Below, piece by piece: positions 1 through 5,148 of a DNA stretch of 5,416 bases; position 1 is the first letter of the stretch, and each line of letters starts with the position of its first letter. Below the pieces are notes generated by a model, which was given only the letters and a program-made list of their open reading frames with translations, ran no database searches and had not been told where the DNA came from. Source of the DNA: Clostridia bacterium. Its GTDB lineage: Bacteria; Bacillota; Clostridia; Saccharofermentanales; UBA5734. The stretch is from the NCBI GenBank assembly GCA_009929975.1, contig RZZF01000141.1, forward strand, positions 1-5,416, given 5' to 3'. Position numbers and translations under genes: made by a program.

Positions 1-524
1 GTGAAATATTTGTCTTTTTCATGCTGCTGCCTTATATGCAGAAACCGGAGGAATTCGGCAAGGCACTGAAGGGCGGACTGACGATCGGCGCGGTCGTGCT
101 GCTGCTTATTACACTAAGAGACATTGTGATATTGGGAAATTATACGTTAGTGTCAACGCTGCCCTCTTTTTCCGTGCTGCGTCTGATAAATTTAGCCGAA
201 ATCTTCACGCGGCTGGAAATTTTATATGCAATCCTATTAATCGTGTTATTGTTTTTTAAAGTCAGTATTCTTTATTTCGCCTCGGTGACGGCCGTCAGCC
301 GTTTAATGAAATTCAGCTCCTATCATTTTCTGGTTCCTGTCTTCGGCGGGCTCATCGTGATTTATGCAATATCTGTTTTTGAATCGTCTTTTGAACATAT
401 GTATTGGAAAAATGTTGCAGCTCCTATTTATTCCACTTTTTTTGAACTCGTATTGCCGGTCGTAACGCTGATCGTGGCGGCGGTACGAAAGGTTTCTGCC
501 AAAGAAGAAGCGAAGCCGTCATGA
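1..524 (+). CDS. GerAB/GerKB-type spore germination permease, 3' part
   Basis: This is the C-terminal ~173 residues of a B-subunit of a GerA-type germinant receptor, an integral protein of the spore inner membrane related to amino acid/polyamine/organocation permeases. The reading frame is open from position 3 to the window edge, so the true start lies outside; an internal ATG at 21 should not be taken as the start. The visible protein has several strongly hydrophobic stretches (for example around 97-126, 217-290 and 333-380, and near the C-terminus). It carries the family-typical segment with Pro-Ser-Phe followed by RLINLAEIFTRLEI, which matches the GerAB pattern 'PSY..RLINIGDFL.RIE'. It ends in a short charged cytoplasmic tail (KEEAKPS). 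A small membrane protein gene follows after 55 bp, as in many ger operons. The germinant specificity cannot be read from this fragment. Confidence 0.88.
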   Translation, partial: EIFVFFMLLPYMQKPEEFGKALKGGLTIGAVVLLLITLRDIVILGNYTLVSTLPSFSVLRLINLAEIFTRLEILYAILLIVLLFFKVSILYFASVTAVSRLMKFSSYHFLVPVFGGLIVIYAISVFESSFEHMYWKNVAAPIYSTFFELVLPVVTLIVAAVRKVSAKEEAKPS

Positions 525-583
525 TAATTTCGCTGTTATTTATTCATCTGCCGGAAAGAAAGGAGAAATTGAAAACACAATGA
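521..583 (+). CDS. Possible 20-codon coupling ORF between the two ger genes
   Basis: A minimal reading frame begins with an ATG that overlaps the permease stop (ATGA at 521-524) and ends with a TGA that overlaps the next gene's ATG (ATGA at 580-583). It therefore bridges the whole 55-bp gap with stop/start overlaps on both sides. The predicted peptide is 20 residues, hydrophobic first and basic/polar afterwards. There is no convincing ribosome site before its ATG. If translated, it would act through translational coupling rather than as a functional protein. It may equally be chance, since ATGA is common. Confidence 0.2.
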   Translation: MIISLLFIHLPERKEKLKTQ

Positions 584-804
584 TTATTCTGGTGATTCTT
601 GTTTTTGCATTGCTTGCACTGTCCGATTTTCCCCCGCTCATCAGAGATAAAAAATGGTATGAGGTGATCGTCCTTTCCGCGCTCTACCTTTTGGTAGTCA
701 CGCTTGCGTCATTACAGACGCTTGGCGTTACACTGCCCAGCCCGGTCAAAGGAGCGCAGACCTTGATCGTTGACGTATTGAAATTGGGATATCCTGCGCC
801 ATAA
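580..804 (+). CDS. Small two-helix membrane protein, germinant-receptor D-subunit-like
   Basis: A 74-residue protein with two hydrophobic segments, residues about 1-16 and about 28-45, separated by a charged loop (RDKKWYE). The C-terminal stretch 'LGVTLPSPVKGAQTLIVDVLKLGY' is conserved in small proteins encoded beside GerA-type receptors. Size, topology and position after the B-subunit gene fit the 'D-subunits' known from Bacillus ger loci, which modulate receptor function in spores. An AAAGGAG at 559-565 is the best ribosome site. Its spacing to the ATG at 580 is 14 nt, longer than ideal, and no better in-frame start exists upstream. It is almost certainly co-transcribed with the permease gene. 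The family assignment rests on context and recalled similarity, and the exact role is inferred. Confidence 0.75.
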   Translation: MIILVILVFALLALSDFPPLIRDKKWYEVIVLSALYLLVVTLASLQTLGVTLPSPVKGAQTLIVDVLKLGYPAP

Positions 805-829
805 GCCGTTGAAAAGCCTGGATGTAAGA

Positions 830-1228
830 TCACTCAAATTCGCTGAAACCCATGGCATGGTAGTCATCATGGGTAATCGTATACTTGATCGTAAGCTGAT
901 GATCCCGCTGAAACTGATACAGGGCTTGTTTTAAAACATCATTGTATATACCGGACTCTTCTCCGCAAAAGTATCCGAGTTCTTTCAATTTTTGCTGTAC
1001 GGCCAATACGTCGGCGCCTCTGTCCCCGGGAATGAGTTCCCGAAAACCTGTCCCGAAAGGGCCATAAGGTCCGTCTATGATGGTAACGGGAGTGCCGATG
1101 GAAACGATATCATATAATTCTTTGATATCTTCATTCAGCATGCGGATCCGGCTGGCGATATATCCGACAGCGATCAGCAGAAATAAAATCAGCACCTGTT
1201 CGGTTACAAGCCAGGCATTATCGAACAT
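830..1228 (-). CDS. Chimeric ORF: AEC-transporter N-terminus fused to L,D-transpeptidase C-terminus
   Basis: One 132-residue frame contains parts of two unrelated proteins. Residues 1 to about 27 (MFDNAWLVTEQVLILFLLIA...) look like the first membrane helix of an AEC (auxin efflux carrier) family permease. From about residue 28 (IRMLNEDIKELYDIV, then GTPVTI and PYGPFGTGFR) the sequence matches the end of a YkuD-type L,D-transpeptidase, which cross-links peptidoglycan. In those enzymes IRM follows the catalytic Cys of the S-x-G-C motif. That Cys and the whole catalytic domain before it are missing, so the product cannot be an active transpeptidase. Residues about 67-110 form a PG_binding_1 domain (GDRGADVLAVQQKLKELGY... 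then ALYQFQRDH). An intact AEC protein has roughly 300 residues, so the transporter is also destroyed. The ATG at 1228 has a weak AGGGGA site (1239-1244) and follows araA by 32 bp. The identity of both halves is my recognition of family patterns; the fusion itself is direct from the frame. Confidence 0.8.
   Translation of the reverse strand: MFDNAWLVTEQVLILFLLIAVGYIASRIRMLNEDIKELYDIVSIGTPVTIIDGPYGPFGTGFRELIPGDRGADVLAVQQKLKELGYFCGEESGIYNDVLKQALYQFQRDHQLTIKYTITHDDYHAMGFSEFE
1110..1150. other. Probable fusion junction between two unrelated loci
   Basis: This is the interval in which the transporter-like coding sequence turns into transpeptidase-like sequence on the minus strand (fusion residues about 27-40). 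Codon 27 (Arg, 1148-1150) stands where the transpeptidase family has its catalytic Cys. Codons 28-30 (Ile-Arg-Met, 1139-1147) already fit the transpeptidase. Both families can carry an R-x-x-L/M-N-E-like string here, so the exact breakpoint may be hidden in a short similarity. A GGATCC hexamer occupies 1144-1149. Sequence to the left is AT-richer by eye than sequence to the right. Confidence 0.65.
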
Positions 1229-1260
1229 TCAATCCAGATCCCCTGTTCATCGTTATTTCG

Positions 1261-2751
1261 TCACGGTTGAAGATTCAGCCGATAGGCGACTTCGTTCCAG
1301 AGTAATTCTTTTTTCAGCTCCTGTAAATCCGTATTCTGCCGGATATGGACAAACTCCAGACCGATAAATTCAGCATAATCACGCAGATGGCCGGCATCCA
1401 GCGCATAGCTCATGACGGTATGATGGGCACCGCCACATAGCATCCAGGCCTCTGCCGAAGTCTGCAGATCGGGCATCGGCTTCCACATGACCCGGGCAAC
1501 CGGCAATTTCGGCATTGGTTTTAAAGGGGTTACGGCCTGACAGTCATTGACGATCAGACGCATTCGGCCACCCATATCAATCAGAGATGCCAGTACCGCG
1601 TCACCTTCCGTTCCGTCAAAGACCAGACGGGCCGGCGGCTGTCGGTTGCCGATACCGAGCGGATGGACTTCGATCGCCGGACGGCCGGCCGCGACGGATG
1701 GACAGACCTCCAGCATGTGGGCACCGAGGATAAGTTCACGGCCGTGCTCCAGGTGATAGGTGTAGTCTTCCATGAACGATGTGCCACCGGGTTTTCCTTC
1801 AGCCATCCGTTTCATCACATGGGACAGACAGGCGGTTTTCCAGTCGCCCTCCGCACCATAACCGTAGCCATCGGCCATCATATTTTGCGCGGCGAGGCCT
1901 TCCAGCTGCTCGAGGCCATGCAGATCCTCAAACGTTGAGGTGAACGCGGAGAAATGACCTTCCTCCATGAATCGGCGCAGACCGGACTCCAGCCGCGCCT
2001 GATAACGGACGGCCTCCAGCTGGTCGGTATTGATATCATATCGTTCATGGTATTGATCCATGACAGCGCTGACATCGCCATCCGACGCGCTTTTCACATA
2101 GTCAACCAGATCGCCGAGCGGGTAATAATTGACCGACCATCCCAGTATCCGTTCAGCCTCAACCTTGTCCCCTTCAGTGACCGCGACATCGCGCATATTG
2201 TCGCCAAAACGGGCACAGCGCAGCTGATATCCAATCTGTACACCGGCTGCCGCCCGCATGAAATCCTCAATCCGGCGCATCACATCATCATCCTGCCAGA
2301 AACCGGCGATCAGCTTGCGCGGGATGCGCAGGCGGGCACCGATGAAACCATGTTCGCGATCACCATGCGCGGACTGATTGAGGTTCATGAAGTCCATATC
2401 GATCGATTCCCAGGGAATCTCGCGGTTGAACTGGGTGTTCAGATGAAGATAAGGTTTACGCAGGCGGCTGAGACCGCTGATCCACATCTTTGATGGTGAG
2501 AACGTATGCATCCAGCTGATCACTCCGGCACAGTCAGGATCAAAATCGGCCTCGGCCAGAACCCGGCTGATTTCCCCGGATGTCGTCAACACCCCATGAA
2601 ATTCAATATCGGCCGGCCAGCCGGCTTGTTTCTGCCAGAACGCCGTCATCTGCTCGGCATGTTCGCGTACCTGGCGAATGGTATCTTCACCATATAGATG
2701 CTGACTGCCGGTAATAAACCAGAATTTATAGTCACCAATCCGTTTACCCAT
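1261..2751 (-). CDS. araA: L-arabinose isomerase
   Basis: Converts L-arabinose to L-ribulose in the cytoplasm, the first step of the bacterial arabinose pathway, using a divalent metal (usually Mn2+). The protein has 496 residues, the usual length for the family. The N-terminus (FWFITGSQHLYGE, residues 10-22) and the segment WMHTFSPSKMWI (80-91) are family signatures. The expected catalytic and metal residues are present: Glu301 in GAEGDW, Glu328 in SFMEDYTYH, His345 in GAHMLEVCP and the His443-His444 pair in GGAHHT. They correspond to Glu306, Glu333, His350 and His450 of the E. coli enzyme. The start was chosen at the ATG at 2751 because AGGAGG lies 7 nt before it; an upstream in-frame TTG at 2784 has no such site. 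No araB, araD or regulator is visible. The truncated AEC transporter start follows 32 bp downstream. Confidence 0.95.
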   Translation of the reverse strand: MGKRIGDYKFWFITGSQHLYGEDTIRQVREHAEQMTAFWQKQAGWPADIEFHGVLTTSGEISRVLAEADFDPDCAGVISWMHTFSPSKMWISGLSRLRKPYLHLNTQFNREIPWESIDMDFMNLNQSAHGDREHGFIGARLRIPRKLIAGFWQDDDVMRRIEDFMRAAAGVQIGYQLRCARFGDNMRDVAVTEGDKVEAERILGWSVNYYPLGDLVDYVKSASDGDVSAVMDQYHERYDINTDQLEAVRYQARLESGLRRFMEEGHFSAFTSTFEDLHGLEQLEGLAAQNMMADGYGYGAEGDWKTACLSHVMKRMAEGKPGGTSFMEDYTYHLEHGRELILGAHMLEVCPSVAAGRPAIEVHPLGIGNRQPPARLVFDGTEGDAVLASLIDMGGRMRLIVNDCQAVTPLKPMPKLPVARVMWKPMPDLQTSAEAWMLCGGAHHTVMSYALDAGHLRDYAEFIGLEFVHIRQNTDLQELKKELLWNEVAYRLNLQP

Positions 2752-2758
2752 AAGAAAA

Positions 2759-2764
2759 CCTCCT
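2759..2764 (-). promoter_or_regulatory. araA ribosome binding site
   Basis: A perfect AGGAGG on the minus strand, 7 nt from the ATG at 2751. It decides the start of araA in favour of MGKRIGDY and against the longer TTG-initiated frame. Confidence 0.85.
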
Positions 2765-2854
2765 ACCATGATCAGCCCTGCCAAGGGTCTGTTATCTCTG
2801 CCTCAAATGATGCCATTGTCGACCGTAAACCGCAAGTTCAGGATCCGTCCCGCT

Positions 2855-2879
2855 GGAAAACAGCATCGGGCAGTTTTCC
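2855..2879. promoter_or_regulatory. Imperfect palindrome in the araA / acyltransferase divergent region
   Basis: A 25-bp inverted repeat lies between the divergent genes. The outer arms GGAAAAC and GTTTTCC pair perfectly over 7 bp. One A-A mismatch and two further G-C pairs follow, around a 5-nt centre (ATCGG). It sits just upstream of the predicted plus-strand promoter and about 100 bp before the araA start. It could be an operator for one or both genes. Its plus-strand 3' side is followed by a pyrimidine run (TTTTCCC), so it somewhat resembles a terminator, but no plus-strand gene ends there. It does not resemble the AraR operator I know from Bacillus. Confidence 0.4.
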
Positions 2880-2899
2880 TTTTCCCTCAACCCTGATCG

Positions 2900-2908
2900 T
2901 GCTAAAAT
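2900..2908 (+). promoter_or_regulatory. Extended -10 promoter for the acyltransferase gene
   Basis: TGCTAAAAT fits the extended -10 form TGnTATAAT with a single mismatch in the hexamer. The -35 region at a 17-bp spacing (about 2880-2885, TTTTCC) is poor, which extended -10 promoters tolerate. Transcription would start near 2915 and leave a leader of about 40 nt before the ATG at 2956. An alternative -35-like TTGATG at 2916-2921 would place the -10 over the ribosome site and is less likely. Confidence 0.45.
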
Positions 2909-2955
2909 AAAACTGTTGATGACATTAATAATTCGATCATACGAGGTGATTGACC

Positions 2956-3666
2956 ATGACAGAGATCCAATACACTCCGGAACGGTTTCCCCAGATCGCG
3001 GCAGATAAGCTGATGACAGTCAGCCACTCGCTGGCCGGACCCTGGTTCAGCCAGGTCGACTGGCCCTGGCTGATTCTGCCGCTGATCAAGGAGATCATCC
3101 TTCAAATCGGACCGACCCTGCCGAAAGACGAGTACGAACAGATTGAGGATCAGATCTGGATTGCCCGGGATGCCCGCGTCGCGTCTTCCGCCAGCCTGGC
3201 CGGTCCGCTGATCATCGGGCATGAGACGGAAATACGCCACTGCGCCTTTATCCGCGGCAGTGCCCTGGTCGGTGACGGCGCTGTTGTCGGCAACTCAACG
3301 GAATTGAAAAATAGCATCCTGTTCGACCGGGTGCAGGTTCCCCACTATAACTATGTCGGTGATTCGATTCTTGGATATCGTGCCCATATGGGAGCCGGTT
3401 CGATCACCTCCAATGTCAAGGGTGACCACAGCAATATCAGCGTCCGGATCAATGATGTCCGCATACCGACCGGGCTGCGCAAGTTCGGCGCTCTGCTGGG
3501 CGATCAGGCCGAGGTTGGCTGCAACAGCGTCCTCAATCCAGGCAGCATTCTCGGCGCACGCTGTCAGATCTACCCTCTGTCCATGGTTCGCGGCTATGTG
3601 CCGGAAGACACAATCTACAAACAAAATAACAATATCGTTCTGAAAAACAGCCCGCTGACCGAATAA
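2956..3666 (+). CDS. GlmU C-terminal-like left-handed beta-helix acyltransferase
   Basis: A 236-residue protein related to the acetyltransferase half of GlmU and often annotated as 'UDP-N-acetylglucosamine pyrophosphorylase', although no nucleotidyltransferase domain is present. Residues 1 to about 65 form an N-terminal helical or linker region. From about residue 66 there are hexapeptide-type repeats (IWIARDARVASSASLAGPLIIG, TEIRHCAFIRGSALVGDGAVVG, then GYRAHMGAGSITSN, and a last set after AEVGCNSVLNPGSILG). The segment with VPHYNYVGDSILG aligns with HLTYLGD of GlmU, which places His130 at the catalytic His363, and GAGSITSN matches GAGTITCN. A CoA-dependent acyl transfer to a sugar nucleotide or similar acceptor is plausible, but the substrate is unknown. 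The start is the ATG at 2956, with GAGGTGA ending 6 nt before it; the TTG at 2950 abuts that site. The gene stands alone, divergent from araA, and ends at a strong terminator. Confidence 0.8.
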   Translation: MTEIQYTPERFPQIAADKLMTVSHSLAGPWFSQVDWPWLILPLIKEIILQIGPTLPKDEYEQIEDQIWIARDARVASSASLAGPLIIGHETEIRHCAFIRGSALVGDGAVVGNSTELKNSILFDRVQVPHYNYVGDSILGYRAHMGAGSITSNVKGDHSNISVRINDVRIPTGLRKFGALLGDQAEVGCNSVLNPGSILGARCQIYPLSMVRGYVPEDTIYKQNNNIVLKNSPLTE

Positions 3667-3683
3667 TCCATACCGAATCAATA

Positions 3684-3712
3684 AAAAAGCGCTCCGCGAG
3701 GGAGCGCTTTTT
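3684..3712. terminator. Bidirectional intrinsic terminator
   Basis: GCGCTCC (3689-3695) and GGAGCGC (3701-3707) form a GC-rich stem with a 5-nt loop. It is flanked by an A-run on the left and a T-run on the right, which extend the pairing by five A-T pairs. The T-run works for the plus-strand acyltransferase gene. The A-run reads as a T-run on the minus strand, which suits the convergent rubrerythrin gene ending at 3733. Confidence 0.93.
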
Positions 3713-3732
3713 AAATACAGTCAGCGGAAGAA

Positions 3733-4329
3733 TCAGAAATTATCACAGAGAATCTCGAAATGAGCCTGCGGATGCTGACAAGCCGGGCAGATATCAGGAG
3801 CGACACTGCCTTCATGAACATAGCCGCAGTTATTGCATTTCCAGAGAACTTTTTCATTTTTCTTGAAGACTTCACCATTCTTCACATTGTCAGCCAGTTT
3901 GAGATAACGATCTTCATGATGTTTCTCGACCCGGGCGATCATGCGGAAAGAGGTCGCGATATCCTTAAAGCCTTCTTTTTCAGCGACATTGGCAAACTCG
4001 ACATAAAGATCAGCCCATTCTTCATGTTCACCGGCTGCGGCGGCGATCAGATGGTCATGTGTGTTGCCATAGGCGACCGGATACGACGCCGTGATCTCGA
4101 TCGGTACGGCCTCATTGGTGCCGTCCAGGCCCTTGTCGATATGCTTGTAGAACACTTTGGCATGTTCCTTTTCATTGTCTGCAGTCTCAAGAAAAATGGC
4201 TGAAATCTGATTATAGCCTTCTTTCTTGGCGACTGAAGCGAAGTACGTATAGCGGTTGCGCGCCTGCGATTCACCGGCGAACGCCTTCATCAGGTTTTTC
4301 AGGGTTTCGGTTCCAGTTAGTCTTGCCAT
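3733..4329 (-). CDS. rbr: Rubrerythrin
   Basis: A non-haem diiron peroxidase of anaerobes that reduces hydrogen peroxide in the cytoplasm with electrons from rubredoxin or NAD(P)H-dependent reductases. The protein has 198 residues, close to the ~191-residue Desulfovibrio enzyme. The N-terminal ferritin-like four-helix domain (about 1-145) carries the expected iron ligands: Glu20 in [10 protein letters not shown], Glu53 and His56 in DNEKEH, Glu101 and Glu104 in GEHEEW, and Glu135 and His138 in RVEKHHE. A C-terminal rubredoxin-like domain has Cys165-x2-Cys168 and Cys181-x2-Cys184 for a single Fe(SCys)4 centre. The start is the ATG at 4329, with AGGGAGG 6 nt upstream; a longer frame from a TTG at 4353 has no ribosome site. 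It is a single-gene transcript with its own promoter, and the upstream sequence suggests peroxide-responsive control. Confidence 0.96.
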   Translation of the reverse strand: MARLTGTETLKNLMKAFAGESQARNRYTYFASVAKKEGYNQISAIFLETADNEKEHAKVFYKHIDKGLDGTNEAVPIEITASYPVAYGNTHDHLIAAAAGEHEEWADLYVEFANVAEKEGFKDIATSFRMIARVEKHHEDRYLKLADNVKNGEVFKKNEKVLWKCNNCGYVHEGSVAPDICPACQHPQAHFEILCDNF

Positions 4330-4335
4330 TGTAAG

Positions 4336-4342
4336 CCTCCCT
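4336..4342 (-). promoter_or_regulatory. Rubrerythrin ribosome binding site
   Basis: AGGGAGG on the minus strand with a 6-nt spacer to the ATG at 4329. It fixes the start at MARLTGTE. Confidence 0.85.
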
Positions 4343-4367
4343 AAATTTTCCAATAATGGAATTTTTC

Positions 4368-4388
4368 AGTCGGGCATATGCCCAGACT
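4368..4388. promoter_or_regulatory. GC-rich palindrome at the rubrerythrin transcription start
   Basis: The core GGGCATATGCCC (4372-4383) is a perfect 12-bp palindrome. It is flanked by AGTC on the left and GACT on the right with one unpaired A at 4384, so the arms extend to about 10 bp. The predicted start of the rubrerythrin mRNA is near 4389, which places this element at the 5' end of the transcript. It could be an operator or a 5'-end stem-loop affecting mRNA stability. It is not followed by a T-run on the minus strand, so it is not a terminator for the upstream pseudouridine synthase gene. Confidence 0.5.
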
Positions 4389-4402
4389 TGGAATAATTAT
4401 AA
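4388..4402. promoter_or_regulatory. PerR-box-like operator overlapping the rubrerythrin -10
   Basis: TTGGAATAATTATAA on the plus strand matches the PerR box TTATAATnATTATAA at 12 of 14 specified positions. One half-site is perfect and the other has two mismatches. It covers the -10 hexamer of the rubrerythrin promoter, so a bound Fur-family repressor would block transcription. PerR control of rubrerythrin is established in clostridia; that this site is bound is an inference from sequence. Confidence 0.55.
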
Positions 4403-4404
4403 CA
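4396..4404 (-). promoter_or_regulatory. Rubrerythrin promoter, extended -10
   Basis: On the minus strand TGTTATAAT is a perfect extended -10 (TGnTATAAT). The -35 is weak (TGTTCA at 4418-4423 with a 16-bp spacer), and it lies inside the 3' end of the pseudouridine synthase gene. The predicted start near 4389 gives a leader of about 60 nt. Confidence 0.7.
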
Positions 4405-4407
4405 TAT

Positions 4408-5148
4408 TTACCAAGGCTGAACAGTCTTATCCGAAAAAATTGACGCGAGATCAGAATCGGTCAGCGGGTAGTCGGACCAGGGTTTTTCCTGTGGCGGCGC
4501 ATCAGAAAACGAACACCATGTCCGCCTGACGGGATGCTCAAACGCGAGATGAGCCGCATGCAGCGCGACCCACGGACCCTCCCGTGCCGCGTCCACCGCT
4601 TCTGTCTGATAGCGGCGGTCGCCGCAGATCGGATGACCGCGGCTGGCCAGCTGAACTCGGATCTGATGACCACGTCCGCTGCCGAGACGAATGGCCAGCA
4701 GCGACTGGTCGAGATCAGGCCGCCAGGCCAGGCGGCGATACGCCAGCCAGGCCTCCTTCCCTTCACCAGCATCAGCAACCGTAACCTGATTCTGGCTGCG
4801 ATCCTTGACCAGATAATCGTGCCACTCGCCGGACGGCGGCTGAACACATCCCTGCACCACAGTCAGATACTCCTTGATGATCCGCCGTTCACGCACCTGG
4901 GCGGAGAGCCGGCTAGCGGCTTTTGATGTCCTGGCCACGACGAGAAGACCACCGACCGGCCGGTCCAGCCGGTGAACCAGGCCAAGGAAGACCTGCCCTG
5001 GTTTCTGATAGCGTTCCGCGATATCCTGTTTCAACCAGGTCAGCAGGTCAATGTCCCCGCTGTGATCGGCCTGTGTCAACATTCCAGCTGGTTTGCGCAC
5101 CACCAGAATATGATTATCCTCATATAAGATGACCGGACGCGTTTCCAT
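4408..5148 (-). CDS. RluA-family RNA pseudouridine synthase
   Basis: Isomerises specific uridines of rRNA or tRNA to pseudouridine. The 246-residue protein begins directly with the catalytic fold (VILYEDNHILVVRKPAGM) and has no S4 RNA-binding domain, so it belongs to the short RluA type. The catalytic motif reads LVHRLDRPVGGLLVVART, with the nucleophilic Asp at residue 62. The variant 'RPVGG' replaces the more common 'TSG' and is typical of a Firmicutes subfamily. The C-terminal motif GRGHQIRVQLASRGHPICGD (about 168-187) is also intact. The ATG at 5148 is chosen because it overlaps the stop of the upstream methyltransferase gene (TGATG), indicating translational coupling. A GTG at 5181 is in frame but would lie deep inside that gene. 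The RNA target cannot be assigned from sequence. Confidence 0.9.
   Translation of the reverse strand: METRPVILYEDNHILVVRKPAGMLTQADHSGDIDLLTWLKQDIAERYQKPGQVFLGLVHRLDRPVGGLLVVARTSKAASRLSAQVRERRIIKEYLTVVQGCVQPPSGEWHDYLVKDRSQNQVTVADAGEGKEAWLAYRRLAWRPDLDQSLLAIRLGSGRGHQIRVQLASRGHPICGDRRYQTEAVDAAREGPWVALHAAHLAFEHPVRRTWCSFSDAPPQEKPWSDYPLTDSDLASIFSDKTVQPW

Noticed and set aside
805..829. Terminator between the convergent D-subunit and chimeric ORFs
   Set aside because: The 25-bp gap has no GC-rich stem or T-run.
830..1228. Reading the ORF as an intact membrane-anchored peptidoglycan-binding protein
   Set aside because: The segment IRMLNEDIKELYDIV is the tail of the transpeptidase catalytic domain, not a linker, so a truncated enzyme is the simpler explanation; the alternative stays possible if collinear homologues exist.
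1954..2493. A 179-codon plus-strand open frame
   Set aside because: It is antisense to araA, has no recognisable domain or ribosome site, and araA is fully supported by catalytic residues.
2752..2784. Longer araA start at a TTG (2784)
   Set aside because: No ribosome site precedes it, whereas AGGAGG lies 7 nt before the ATG at 2751 and the shorter protein has the family's usual length.
2821..2842. CcpA cre-like site before araA
   Set aside because: The stretch around GTAAACCGCAAGTTCA is only loosely cre-like and lacks the expected spacing of conserved positions.
2841..2846. Second GGATCC site as another possible join
   Set aside because: It lies in an ordinary divergent intergenic region with intact genes on both sides and no change of gene family or composition.
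3760..4203. A 147-codon plus-strand open frame
   Set aside because: It is a shadow of rubrerythrin on the opposite strand; the rubrerythrin frame has all iron ligands and its own promoter.
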